Of a stretch of 64,000 nucleotides of DNA, positions 7,757 through 17,441 are shown piece by piece (positions within the stretch are counted from its first letter, which is position 1; each line of letters starts with the position of its first letter). The stretch comes from Bacilli bacterium (GTDB lineage: Bacteria > Bacillota_I > Bacilli_A > RFN20 > CAG-826), in NCBI GenBank assembly GCA_024693415.1, contig JAILKX010000038.1, positions 16,977 through 80,976 of the forward strand. Reading direction: 5' to 3'. The notes under the pieces were generated by a model. The model did not search any database. It had not been told where the DNA came from and saw only the letters and a list, made by a program, of their open reading frames with translations. A program made the position numbers and the translations under genes.

Positions 7757-10174
7757 ATGGAATTCGCCAACGGAAAAAGGAAAATGCTTATCATCTCCCG
7801 TAGGGAGTATTTTCCTTTGCTCTATCGCGCGAAAGAGAAAAACCCGGCTCTGAATTTCAAGCTGATCGATAAGGCTGGACTACTCGATCTAGCGTCCTAT
7901 TCGTTCATGAAGGACGCCGTGCCCCTATTGATGAAAAAGGGCATCTCCTACAATCGGGCGAAGAAGTTCCTCAACATCCTCCGCGTCAGGAAGCCAGGTG
8001 CCGACCGCTTCCTCGATGAATTGGAAGAGGAGCTTGAGCGGGGCGGATATCTATTTCACGATCCGCTTGGGAAGGCGGAAATCAATTCGATGGACATCGT
8101 GCTTTTCCGGCTCGATAAGGACGAAGAGCTCAAAGGATACCTTGAGAGGAACGGCATCAGCTACAAGACCTCAGACGATATTTTCGGGGATTTGGGGCCG
8201 AGGGATATGTCCAAGATGCCGCCAGTTTTCCTTTTCCCGAACAAATTCACGCAATACATGTATGTGTTTTCCGACATCAGGAAGCGTATCAAGGAAGCCC
8301 CATCGCTCATCGGGAACATCGCGGTTCACGCCAAAGACGAATCCGACTTCTTCTACATCAAATTGATCGCTTCCCTCTTCGGATTGCCCTATTACAAGGA
8401 CAGCAGGAGGAAATTGCTTTCCTATCCCGCCATCAAGGCAGGGGTCAAAGGGATATTCGAAGCGGAATCGTTCGCTTTGCCGGAAGGCGAAGGCGATCTG
8501 GAACTTCAGGAACTCAAGACGATCATCGATCATTACGGCTTGAAAGAGCTTGACTTCGATTTTGCCTACGCCAGCCTGTTGGAGATCCTTTCATCCTCCG
8601 GCGTGAAAGAAGATGTGGAGAAACGAGGAATCGCCATCGTGACCGACTTCAGCATCGTCCCCGGCCGCTTAACCTATATCACGGATTTCCAATTTGGGGA
8701 CTTCTACCGTGAGTTCGACGACAAAAACGTCTACCCCGATGCGCGCATCGTCGAGATCGGCGCAAACCCAAGCTACATCCTCACCGAAATGGACAAACGC
8801 CTCAAAATCGACTACCTGTCCCTCACGGATTTCCCTTTTTTGTCCCGCGTGAAGGAGCATCTTCAGGACTCAATTTACAATTCTCAGCTCATTTCCGAAC
8901 TCGGATGGGACGAGAAGAAAGTCCAATTGATCAACGAGAACCCAAGCGGCGTATATACGACTCAGGCGGCTCTGCTTTTCCAAGCCGATGATCTGGACCG
9001 CCGTTTCATCCATGCCCCAATCGGCAATATCATGTCATATGACCGCTCCTTCAAGGGCATCGGCGCGCCGCTATTCCCGAAAGATCGGAATTGGTCGGTC
9101 ACCAAACTCGAGCAATACATCAGTTGCCCGTTCAGATTCCTGATGGGCGTCATGATCCCGGAACAAGAGGACGGGGATTATTACCTGCGCGCCTTTGGCA
9201 CGGCCGCCCACAAGCTATTTGAGGACATGTATCACGCGGATTTCGATTTCGATGCCTCGATGGCGAAGGCCGAAGAGGAATTCAAGAAGTACCTCAAAGG
9301 CAAAAAGGCGCCCTATACCGATCGCTATGATGTGCTTCTGAGCCTCGCCAAATATTGGCTCGGGCATATCGCCCCGATCCTTAGGGGCTGGGTCGATCAC
9401 GCAAACCTGATCGATCATCGACTCGATGCCGAGCAGGAGGTTCACTTTACCCTGACCGATGACGCGGGCAATTCATACCGCTTCGCCGGACGCATCGATA
9501 AAATCGTCTGGACCCGGGGAAAAGAGAGGGATTATTACACCATCATCGACTACAAAACGGGGGCCGAATGCTTTAACCCATATGAGGTTTTCCTCGGTAA
9601 ATCGACGCAGCTCCCGATCTATTATTGGGCCCTTACCCAACCCGATAACATCGCCATCACCGACGGCGCGTCCTTCGGCGGGTTCGGGATTCAGCATATC
9701 TATTTCAAAACGCCGAAGCAGGCCTTCGTGAAAGGCGGCGAATTCTCAGAGGGCAATCTGAGGCTTGGCACCCGCATCGAGGGCGCTTTGTGCTCTAGCG
9801 CGGATTATGTTTCTTCCTTCGACGACACGGCGCTAGGCAAAGATGGGGTGAAATCCACTGGTCAGTACGCGAATTTCAAATGCTCTTTCGCGGATTTGGA
9901 CAACGACTCCATCCTCAAAGACAACGAAATCAAATACACGATGAATGATTTGGTGAAGGATGCGCAGCAAGCGCTGGTAGACACCATCAAGAAGATTGAG
10001 GCCGGCGAATTCCCGATCGAGCCGACGATCTACGATCTGACCGCCAAGCAAGGCATGTCCGTCTGCGGCAACTGCCCGTATAGCGACGTATGCTATCGCG
10101 TCCTTTCCAAGGATTCGAAAGAATACTATTCGGCGGCAAAGCGAAAATTCACGAAAAAGGAGGAGGAAGCATGA
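7757..10174 (+). CDS. addB: AddB-like nuclease subunit of a RecBCD-type enzyme, 805 aa
   Basis: Pairs with AddA to resect double-strand ends. The C-terminal PD-(D/E)XK nuclease shows FAGRIDKI and IIDYKTG (about D580, D597, K599). Four Cys positioned as in AddB Fe-S clusters are present: one in ISCPFRF (~456) and three in CGNCPYSDVC (~769-778). It is shorter than the ~1150-aa Bacillus AddB, and I see no Walker A at the N-terminus. It overlaps addA by 4 nt. A TATAAT at 7742-7747 lies 9 nt before the ATG at 7757 (leaderless start); an ATG at 7784 with a GGAAAAAGG stretch before it is the alternative. Confidence 0.8.
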   Translation: MEFANGKRKMLIISRREYFPLLYRAKEKNPALNFKLIDKAGLLDLASYSFMKDAVPLLMKKGISYNRAKKFLNILRVRKPGADRFLDELEEELERGGYLFHDPLGKAEINSMDIVLFRLDKDEELKGYLERNGISYKTSDDIFGDLGPRDMSKMPPVFLFPNKFTQYMYVFSDIRKRIKEAPSLIGNIAVHAKDESDFFYIKLIASLFGLPYYKDSRRKLLSYPAIKAGVKGIFEAESFALPEGEGDLELQELKTIIDHYGLKELDFDFAYASLLEILSSSGVKEDVEKRGIAIVTDFSIVPGRLTYITDFQFGDFYREFDDKNVYPDARIVEIGANPSYILTEMDKRLKIDYLSLTDFPFLSRVKEHLQDSIYNSQLISELGWDEKKVQLINENPSGVYTTQAALLFQADDLDRRFIHAPIGNIMSYDRSFKGIGAPLFPKDRNWSVTKLEQYISCPFRFLMGVMIPEQEDGDYYLRAFGTAAHKLFEDMYHADFDFDASMAKAEEEFKKYLKGKKAPYTDRYDVLLSLAKYWLGHIAPILRGWVDHANLIDHRLDAEQEVHFTLTDDAGNSYRFAGRIDKIVWTRGKERDYYTIIDYKTGAECFNPYEVFLGKSTQLPIYYWALTQPDNIAITDGASFGGFGIQHIYFKTPKQAFVKGGEFSEGNLRLGTRIEGALCSSADYVSSFDDTALGKDGVKSTGQYANFKCSFADLDNDSILKDNEIKYTMNDLVKDAQQALVDTIKKIEAGEFPIEPTIYDLTAKQGMSVCGNCPYSDVCYRVLSKDSKEYYSAAKRKFTKKEEEA

Positions 10175-13100
10175 TCAAAGGATTCAATAAAGAACAATCC
10201 CTGGCCATCGAAACCTCCCCCGACATCGATGTCATCATCACGGCTGGCGCGGGCTCTGGGAAAACCAAGACGCTGACCCAAAAGGTTTTCCGCTTGGTCG
10301 ATGGCGGCGCCATCAAGCCTAGCGAGCTTTTGGTGCTCACCTTCACCAATAATGCCGCCCATGAAATGAAGGAGCGGATCGTCAAAGCGTTCGGCGGCAA
10401 TAAAAAGGCGCAGGAAATGCTTTCGGCGCATGTTCAGACGTTCGACTCATTCTCGCAGTATCTCGTCTCCACAAACGCCGGCGTACTCGGCATTTCCAGC
10501 GGCATAAGTTTGGCCGATGAATCCGTGCTTGGAGCCAAAAAGCTGTCTTTGCTGGACGAAATACTCGAGGAGTATTACCGGGATCCGATTCAGAAGCCAA
10601 GGGTGCTTAAGACCTTGAAGAAGCTGGATTTCCGCGATGATGCAAACCTTAAGAAGGACATCCTCGCCATCGATGCCTTCCTCAGCAAATTAACCCCGAA
10701 CAAGCGGAAGGATTTCGTCGAGAAATACGATGAGACCTATTTTGGGCAAGGCCTTTGCGACCTCATTCTTTCCGAGTTTGAGCAGCGCGCCAAGCGCGAT
10801 ATCAAATCGGCTATAAGGGACGCTTATTTCATCGAGCGTCATCGCTGCTTTGCCGACGATGGACCGATGTCGATGGCGGAAGCCCGAAGCGCGTACGAGG
10901 ATTCGGTTGCCTTCAATCTCCCGATCGCGGATATGGTGTTCGAAGACGATGAGACAAACTCCCTCGTCGCCGCGATATTGCCGCTATTCGATTTTCGCGG
11001 CGCGGATTTCATAGCAAGATGCAATTCCTTCGTCGACGATAACCCTGACTTCTTCGCGAGGAAAGGGAAGAAGAAAGGAGAGGAAGAACCATTCAGGGAA
11101 CCGTTTAAGCGCATTCGTCTACTTTTCGCGACCAAAGCGAATCTGCTCAGCTATCTGAAAGCCATCCCGTCCGAGAATGCCTTCGCCTCCGCGACTGCGT
11201 TCAAGGACGATATCGCCTTGCTGCTTGAATTGGTGGGCGAACTCAATAGGCGCGTTTGGGATTACAAGCGGTCCACCAATAGCTTCACCTTCTCCGATAT
11301 CTCGACGATGGCGCTCTCCTTGTTGACGGATCCGCGATACGAAGATACCGCTAAATCGATCAGGGGTCGCTTCAATTTCATCATGGTCGATGAATATCAG
11401 GACACTAATGACTTCCAGGAGCAGTTCATCGATGCCTTGTCAAAAGTCCGCGACGACGGCACGAGGGCCCACCTTTTCTTCGTGGGCGACGCCAAACAAT
11501 CGATTTACGCATTCCGCAATTCCAACGTCGCGCTGTTCCGCAAAAGGCAGATGGAATATGCGACCGGCGAAGGCCATATCGTCATCCCGATGAACACGAA
11601 CTATCGCTCTTGCCCCAAACTCCTGAGCGACATCAATTACATCTTCCGCGAATATATGCGGGAAGACCATGGCGGCATCGATTTCACCGACCCGGCCGAA
11701 CAGCTCCGCTATGACAAAGAAGTCGACCTCTATTCTAAGCCGTTCGACAACGCCGGAATCTACCGAATCCATTCCGTTTCGGAGAAAAACAATGACGGGG
11801 TCGCCTGCAAGGAATGGGAAGCGACCGCAATCATTGAGGACATTAAGAAAAAAGTCGCCGAAGGGCATTTGGTGTATGACCGCGCCTGCAGAGGGGTTCG
11901 CCCTTGCAAGTATGGCGATTTCGTCATCCTGATGCGCAAGAAAGCCCAATTCGATTATTACCAAAAGCGGTTCCAGGAAGAAGGCATACCCCTCAACAAT
12001 GAAATCAGCACCTCGCTTCGCGATATCAATCCGGTGATTCTTATGCAGTCCCTTTCGGGGCTCATCAACGCCAAAATGAATGGCGACTTCGCTGACGTGA
12101 AGCATCTGTTCGCCTCCATCGCGAGAAGCTATGCCTACCACTATGACGACAGCACGATATTCGCGCTTTGCTTCGATGATGCGGCCCTGTCCGAGGATCC
12201 GCTGATGAAACGGATCGAAGGCTTCGCCGAAAAATATAAGGATTCTCAATTCGAAGAGATATTCCTGGCGATGGTCGATGAATTCCATGTCGTGTCCGAA
12301 CTCTACCGCATCGGAAACGTTCAAGACTCCATCAGCAAGATCGATTCGCTTCACGCATTGGCTTTGTCTCTTTCGAATATGGGGGAAGGCATCCGCGAAT
12401 TCGCCAAGCTTTTCCGCGACATCAGCAAATACGACCTCGATATCAAGGCGGATGCGGTATCGCGCAGCGAAAACGCGGTCAGCATGATGTCGATCCATGC
12501 CTCAAAGGGCTTGGAACAGAAGATCGTGTACATGCCTGAATCGGTAAACCGCATGTCGAAGGGCGGGAATCAGGGCAAGGCCGATATCGATATATCCGAA
12601 AGGTATGGCATCTTGCTCCCCGATTATTCCATCGAACTTCAGGAAGGCCAAGTGCTGATCCCGACCAAGAGCATCTATACCTTGCCGTATCTGGCGTACA
12701 GGAATTCCAATTTGGCCCAGGTAGAGCTCGATGAGCATGTGCGCTTGTTCTACGTCGCACTCACGAGGGCCGAAAACGCCGTTTATTTGGTGGGTGATGA
12801 TCTTCATTATGATGAGGACCTTTTCGCGATGATGGATTGCGTCCCATTCTATGAGGTCATAGACCCTGATTTTGCTGAAAAAATTTGCAAATCCACGGCA
12901 ATTGGAGATGCAGCGCTGTCGAATTATGAGGAAATGTGCCTTATCAAATCCAGCCTTCCTTCCTTTGAAATGCCGTTGCTTCAGAACCAAGAGAACGCGG
13001 AGATGCACTCCCTTATTTGCCGCCGGTATTTCACCGATGCCCTCAACGCCAAAATCTCCAAATGCAAGGAAGGGATCGATTCCGCAGCGTGCCTCCACTA

Positions 13101-14061
13101 TCTGGAACAGCTCGAGCAAGGGGTGGATGACGATCTCCTTGCCAGGTTCGCCTCGCATTATTATTTCGGCAATCCCAACGTCGGCAATCTGAATGAGCTC
13201 AACGCTTACCTTTCCGATTTGCAACCGGTGGATGCCGATCCTGAAGAAGAGGATGAGGTTGGCGTCGAAAACAAGAAGTCGTTCTCCGAAGATGACCTGC
13301 GAGAGATTTACAAGGCTTTGGTCGGCCGTTCCCTTTCTTTCTTTGGGTTGAAACTCACCAAAGACGAAATCAAGGCCGATGAGCCGGGCAATACAATCAA
13401 AAAGTTGGCGAAGGCCGTCCTTGGTTCACTCGCATATGCCTTCGATGGCTATAAGAAGATCTATGAGAAGTCATATAGGTCGGCGGAATACGAAGATAAG
13501 CACTATGCTTTCGACTATTTCAAAGTGGATAAAACAAAAACTGGATCAACGATTTCTTTGCGCAAAGTGCTTGTCGACGATACCAAATTCGATTTCCCGG
13601 TCATCGAAGCCAAGAAAGCCTCAAAGGGATTATCACCGGAGGACGAAGAGGCAATTCGTCCTATCTTAGAGCGCGGCGAGCTGCTCCATCGTTACATGGA
13701 GATCGTTGACCTAGCCGTCAAAGACACGTCGTTCATCAAGAACGAATCCGACCGCGAGCTTATAGATAAAGCTTTGTCTATGCCCTGCTTCCAAGGTTTG
13801 GAAAACGCGCTGATATACAAGGAATACGGTTACTTTGATCCAGAGCTGAATTCCAACGGATACATCGACCTTTTGGTCGTCAGGGATGGCGCTTATGAGA
13901 TCGTTGACTACAAGACTTCCCATATAGAAGACCCTGAATACGACGACCAGCTGAAAAACTATGCGCGCAATGTCGCACGCCTATTCAACATCGATCAAAA
14001 GAAAATCAAACTTACTTTGGTTTCGTTAATGCGAACCGTCTCCCGCGAGGTTATCCAATAA
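10171..14061 (+). CDS. addA: AddA-like helicase-nuclease, 1296 aa
   Basis: UvrD-family SF1 helicase fused to a RecB-type nuclease; with AddB it unwinds and trims DNA ends to feed RecA and degrades foreign linear DNA. Walker A AGAGSGKT is at ~25-32, the DEYQDTN Walker B motif at ~407, SIHASKGLE motif at ~774. The nuclease at the C-terminus shows GYIDLLVVRDGAYEIVDYKTS (about residues 1230-1250). Start at 10171 is chosen for its strong GGAGGAGG site and ATGA overlap with addB; an upstream in-frame ATG at 10090 lies inside addB. Its last 36 nt overlap the opposing glycerate kinase gene. Confidence 0.92.
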   Translation: MIKGFNKEQSLAIETSPDIDVIITAGAGSGKTKTLTQKVFRLVDGGAIKPSELLVLTFTNNAAHEMKERIVKAFGGNKKAQEMLSAHVQTFDSFSQYLVSTNAGVLGISSGISLADESVLGAKKLSLLDEILEEYYRDPIQKPRVLKTLKKLDFRDDANLKKDILAIDAFLSKLTPNKRKDFVEKYDETYFGQGLCDLILSEFEQRAKRDIKSAIRDAYFIERHRCFADDGPMSMAEARSAYEDSVAFNLPIADMVFEDDETNSLVAAILPLFDFRGADFIARCNSFVDDNPDFFARKGKKKGEEEPFREPFKRIRLLFATKANLLSYLKAIPSENAFASATAFKDDIALLLELVGELNRRVWDYKRSTNSFTFSDISTMALSLLTDPRYEDTAKSIRGRFNFIMVDEYQDTNDFQEQFIDALSKVRDDGTRAHLFFVGDAKQSIYAFRNSNVALFRKRQMEYATGEGHIVIPMNTNYRSCPKLLSDINYIFREYMREDHGGIDFTDPAEQLRYDKEVDLYSKPFDNAGIYRIHSVSEKNNDGVACKEWEATAIIEDIKKKVAEGHLVYDRACRGVRPCKYGDFVILMRKKAQFDYYQKRFQEEGIPLNNEISTSLRDINPVILMQSLSGLINAKMNGDFADVKHLFASIARSYAYHYDDSTIFALCFDDAALSEDPLMKRIEGFAEKYKDSQFEEIFLAMVDEFHVVSELYRIGNVQDSISKIDSLHALALSLSNMGEGIREFAKLFRDISKYDLDIKADAVSRSENAVSMMSIHASKGLEQKIVYMPESVNRMSKGGNQGKADIDISERYGILLPDYSIELQEGQVLIPTKSIYTLPYLAYRNSNLAQVELDEHVRLFYVALTRAENAVYLVGDDLHYDEDLFAMMDCVPFYEVIDPDFAEKICKSTAIGDAALSNYEEMCLIKSSLPSFEMPLLQNQENAEMHSLICRRYFTDALNAKISKCKEGIDSAACLHYLEQLEQGVDDDLLARFASHYYFGNPNVGNLNELNAYLSDLQPVDADPEEEDEVGVENKKSFSEDDLREIYKALVGRSLSFFGLKLTKDEIKADEPGNTIKKLAKAVLGSLAYAFDGYKKIYEKSYRSAEYEDKHYAFDYFKVDKTKTGSTISLRKVLVDDTKFDFPVIEAKKASKGLSPEDEEAIRPILERGELLHRYMEIVDLAVKDTSFIKNESDRELIDKALSMPCFQGLENALIYKEYGYFDPELNSNGYIDLLVVRDGAYEIVDYKTSHIEDPEYDDQLKNYARNVARLFNIDQKKIKLTLVSLMRTVSREVIQ

Positions 14062-15144
14062 GGGGCGGAGCGCTCTGCTTAAAGCTTCTTTTGGATGGGC
14101 CATCGAATAGTCAGAACCCTCAAGCTTTGACAAATCGACGAAGTCCGACACCCCAGGCAAAATGGCTTCGGGGTGTTTTTCTATGCAACCGCCAATCGCG
14201 ATAAGGCGTTTGCTGTGGCGCAGAGAGAAATCGGAAAGGCAGCCAACGATTTTTCCGTCATGGCTTTGGTCGTCGATTCTCCCTTCGCCGGTAACGATGA
14301 TATCCGCTTCGAGCAGCGCCTTGCTGACGGTGGGCGAGGATATGGCGAAATCGGCTCCGCTCAATATCTGGGCGTTTAGGCATCCGGCGGCCATAAAGCC
14401 TAACCCACCCGCTGCGCCAGACCCGGGGACGTTGCTAAAGTCGCGTTTCAATATCCTAGAAAATAGGTCGGCAATATGAATAGATCCTTGCTCCAAAATA
14501 TCGATGTTTCTATCAGACACACCCTTTTGTTTTGCGAAAACATGCGCCGCTCCACGAGGTCCAAAAAGCACATTTTTCACATCAGAATAGATAGTAAAAA
14601 TTACATCATCTTTTAATTTAGGAAACCTAATCGAATAAACTCGAATTAATGAGCCGCCATTTGGTATGAATTCTATATTTTCCTTATCGTAAAAATGGGC
14701 CCCCAGGCACGCCAACGCTCCGCACCCTAGGTCGTGCGTGATCACGCCGCCTAATCCAATGCTGATTCGTTTCGCGCCGCACTCGATTGATTTATTGATG
14801 CATTGCCCCAGCGCGAAAGAGGAAGAGTTCAATGCGTTAGCGCCATCTTCAATCTGGTGGTGACCGCAGGCAACCGCGGATTCTATGTATGCCTGGTCAT
14901 CTTTCAAAAGTAACACGCCATCGATATTCTTCGACATTGTCGCGTTAAAGATCGGGAATGAAATCCTATGCCCGCCGTTTGTTGCTTCAACCATATCGAG
15001 GAAGCCTTCTCCGCCATCTGAAACAGGGAAAGCACGGACCGTTGCATTGGGGAGAGAAGCCGAAAACAAAGCTGTCAGATATTCGCCGATGTCCTTGCTG
15101 TCGATGCTTCCTTTGAACGAATCGGGAAGAATAACGATGTTCAT
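14026..15144 (-). CDS. Glycerate kinase (GarK/GlxK family), 372 aa
   Basis: Phosphorylates D-glycerate using ATP. Family landmarks are clear: N-terminal DSFKGS (residues ~8-13), PVSDGGEGF, GLGGVITHDLGCG in the middle and GSGAAGGLGF, followed by TGEGRIDDQS near the C-terminus. Length fits the family (~370-380 aa). Start at MNIVILPDSFKGS is supported by a TACAAT box (15152-15157 complement) 7 nt upstream with no Shine-Dalgarno, so probably leaderless. The middle (about 14430-14700) is clearly richer in A+T than neighbouring genes, and its 3' end overlaps addA; it may have been acquired separately. Confidence 0.93.
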   Translation of the reverse strand: MNIVILPDSFKGSIDSKDIGEYLTALFSASLPNATVRAFPVSDGGEGFLDMVEATNGGHRISFPIFNATMSKNIDGVLLLKDDQAYIESAVACGHHQIEDGANALNSSSFALGQCINKSIECGAKRISIGLGGVITHDLGCGALACLGAHFYDKENIEFIPNGGSLIRVYSIRFPKLKDDVIFTIYSDVKNVLFGPRGAAHVFAKQKGVSDRNIDILEQGSIHIADLFSRILKRDFSNVPGSGAAGGLGFMAAGCLNAQILSGADFAISSPTVSKALLEADIIVTGEGRIDDQSHDGKIVGCLSDFSLRHSKRLIAIGGCIEKHPEAILPGVSDFVDLSKLEGSDYSMAHPKEALSRALRPLLDNLAGDGSH

Positions 15145-15262
15145 GTGAAAAATTGTATCATCAGATGCTAAATAGTGATTAATTTTTCTAGTACGCGTCG
15201 CGCGCAATTTGTATAATATCGATGTTCCGAAAAAAAGCATTTTTTATTAAAAGGTAGTCACA

Positions 15263-15622
15263 ATGGAAAACGAAGAAATCATGAACCCTGTCGAGGAAGT
15301 CGAAGAAGAGGTTGTTGAAGACCTTCTTCCGATCCCTGAATACAACGGTAAGAAAGCCACCAAAGACGAACTCAAAGAAACCGCGATCCGTGTCATCGCC
15401 CATAAGAAGAATGGGGATACTGTTACCGTGAGCTTCCCAATCTCCGCTATCCTGAATTTCACCAAGGCGAAACCGGACTCCGCAATCGCGACCTCCAAAT
15501 TCCTTAAGAACATCGACTTCAAGATGATCCTCGGAATGGTGAGGATGGGTTTGACCGGTCCTCTTTGCTTCGTCGAGTCCCCGTCCGGCGAAGAGATCGA
15601 AGTCGTTGCCGAACGCCGCTAA
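15263..15622 (+). CDS. Hypothetical protein, 119 aa
   Basis: I do not recognise it. The first ~25 residues are strongly acidic (Glu/Val), then comes a compact alpha/beta-looking domain (residues ~30-119) with alternating hydrophobics and a terminal EEIEVVAERR. No signal or membrane segment. The gene has its own TATAAT (15210-15215), an AAAGG stretch before the ATG and a clean terminator. Codon use is typical of well expressed genes here. It is the last gene before the 1.6-kb non-coding RNA and on the same strand. Confidence 0.7.
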   Translation: MENEEIMNPVEEVEEEVVEDLLPIPEYNGKKATKDELKETAIRVIAHKKNGDTVTVSFPISAILNFTKAKPDSAIATSKFLKNIDFKMILGMVRMGLTGPLCFVESPSGEEIEVVAERR

Positions 15623-15641
15623 TAGAGTTTCTGATCAAAGT

Positions 15642-15668
15642 GGTCCTGCATCGCGGGACCCTTTTTTG
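15642..15668 (+). terminator. Rho-independent terminator
   Basis: GGTCCTGC (15642-15649) pairs with GCGGGACC (15653-15660) around an ATC loop (one G-T pair), followed by a run of T. It ends the 119-aa gene and separates it from the AT-rich upstream region of the large RNA. Confidence 0.9.
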
Positions 15669-15839
15669 TTACAAATTTTTTGAAAATAATTCGCCAAAGA
15701 TTTTTTAAATTATTTTTGAAAAATATTTTTTTTGAAAAATTTTTTTAGAGAAAAATACCGACAGAATCTTTGGTTTAATATGGAAAACGCGCGCACGTAC
15801 ATATAGAAAAACTTTTTGAAAAATTTTTTAAAAAAGGTG
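15669..15839 (+). promoter_or_regulatory. A/T-tract region upstream of the large RNA promoter
   Basis: About 170 bp almost free of G and C in a GC-rich neighbourhood, with repeated GAAAAATTTTTT-like blocks (around 15713, 15733, 15813-15830). A-tracts of this kind bend DNA and, when next to the -35 box, act as UP elements that bind the RNA polymerase alpha C-terminal domain and raise initiation. No gene is seen in it. The role is inferred from composition and position. Confidence 0.55.
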
Positions 15840-15867
15840 TTGACAAGGTTCTAAAATGTAGTAAAGT
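15840..15867 (+). promoter_or_regulatory. Promoter of the large non-coding RNA
   Basis: Perfect TTGACA (15840-15845), 16-nt spacer, TAAAGT (15862-15867). Initiation would fall near 15874, exactly where the first base-paired helix of the RNA begins. The consensus -35 plus the A/T tracts directly upstream suggest strong expression. Confidence 0.8.
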
Positions 15868-16091
15868 AATGGACCACGCAGGAAGCGGGGCTCGCAAGAG
15901 TTCCTCGATGGCGTGGCTCGAAGGAAACCAAAAGTTTCCGGATGAGGTAAAGGAAAGCAACCCGCCGGGCGTCACATGGTGACGACAGATAGGGTGCTCG
16001 ATCAGGATACCGCCACCTAGTGCGATACGGGCTTGGTCGAAAGGCGAGTACCATCTATTGGGTGCATCGCCGCGGGAAATTCCCCTCCCGC

Positions 16092-17379
16092 CTGGTAGAC
16101 CAGAAAAATGGGGCAGGAGAAGAGGAAGCGTTCCTGTGTGGGACGAAGACGAATCTCCTAGCAAACCTTCCCGCTGGGGAAGAGGAGGCCCGCCGAACAT
16201 TCTGGCGGCAAGGTGGCTTGGAAAAGAATGGTGCGAGGTACCTGCGAAAGTAGGAGGAAGCCTCGCGATTGGGAGCACGGTCCTCAAAAACGTGCCTCAA
16301 GCGAAACGCTATCGAGGGTAAACCCAAAAGAGCGCTTGGCGATGAGTAAAGCTGAGGCGCGAGCCGCAGCCGGAAAAATCGTCGATGGCCCCTAAAGGCA
16401 ACCATGGGGTCAAACGAGGAATCCTCCCTCGGGGCGTGAACGCCAAGAACGAAGGGTGATGTCGGAGTAAGTCCTTGCGATGAGGAACGAAAGGCATCAG
16501 AGAGGAAGGAGCGATCCTTCCCGCGGAAAGCTTCCCCGCACGATGAATCGCAGCGGAAGCAGTTCCCCAAGGACAACGGGTTTGGAGAAATCCATCGCGG
16601 TACAGGGGAGACCGGGCCGAGGCGTAAGCCGAAGGCCACGGGGTCAGGATACCTACCTGGCATCTGGTAGAACCAGAAAATCAAAAGCGGGTTCGCGAGG
16701 GCCGCAAGGCGAATCGCGAAGATCTAGGCCTGGCTAGCGATAGAGAGAACCTAGAGCGCAAGGGAATAGCGTCTGGTAGACCAGAAACAGTTCCCTTCTC
16801 GAGAGCGACCACCCCGTAAAAAGGGCAGGGCTTCCGGGATAGCCCCGAAGGCACGGCAACGTGAGGTAAGGGCCGGGAAACATCCCCTCCCAAAGTGAAA
16901 CTGGTAAAAGAGGGATGTCAAACGAAAGGGCCGTCAGATAACTGATGGTCACCCGCTTGAGAACTTAGGCGAATCCATAAACCTAAGGTGCCCGAAAGAG
17001 GCTCGGCGTGCGGTAGACCGCTGGAAATGCCTCTCAGACCTCGTTCATCCCTTCTCCGCGAGGAGGTGAGGGACTCGGGGAACCCGCTTAGGCGGGGCTG
17101 GCAAGTAGTCCCCAGTGAGGGTAGTTCCCTCAAAAAGGATGCTGCTGATTCGCGACCGTGATTCCATTGAGGATGGGGTGATGGGCGGACCGGCAAGGTG
17201 CTCCCGACGGCAACGAAGGGAGGGCAAAGGAAGATAAGAAATCTTCCGCTCAGTGAACTGGGAAACAAAAAATCTTCGAGGAAGAGGCGTGCGTAATAGA
17301 GCGCAGGTCGATCGGCTCGGAATCCAAGAGGATAACCTCCTGGAGTGCCTGATGCAGGAACTTACACGCGGTAGACCGC
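16092..17379 (+). repeat. Five copies of a GGTAGACC hairpin inside the large RNA
   Basis: Copies at 16092-16103, 16664-16676, 16773-16784, 17010-17021 and 17368-17379. Three have stem CTGG/CCAG (the second with an extra A in the loop), two have GCGG/CCGC; the core GGTAGACC is otherwise constant and most copies are followed by AAA. The paired change CT/AG to GC/GC keeps the stem intact, which is covariation within one molecule and supports a real structural module, possibly a docking or protein-binding element. Confidence 0.85.
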
Positions 17380-17441
17380 AAAGAAGTACGCACCTCGTCG
17401 GATTGGAGACTTCTGACGTAAAACAACAGTACCCGAGGGCA

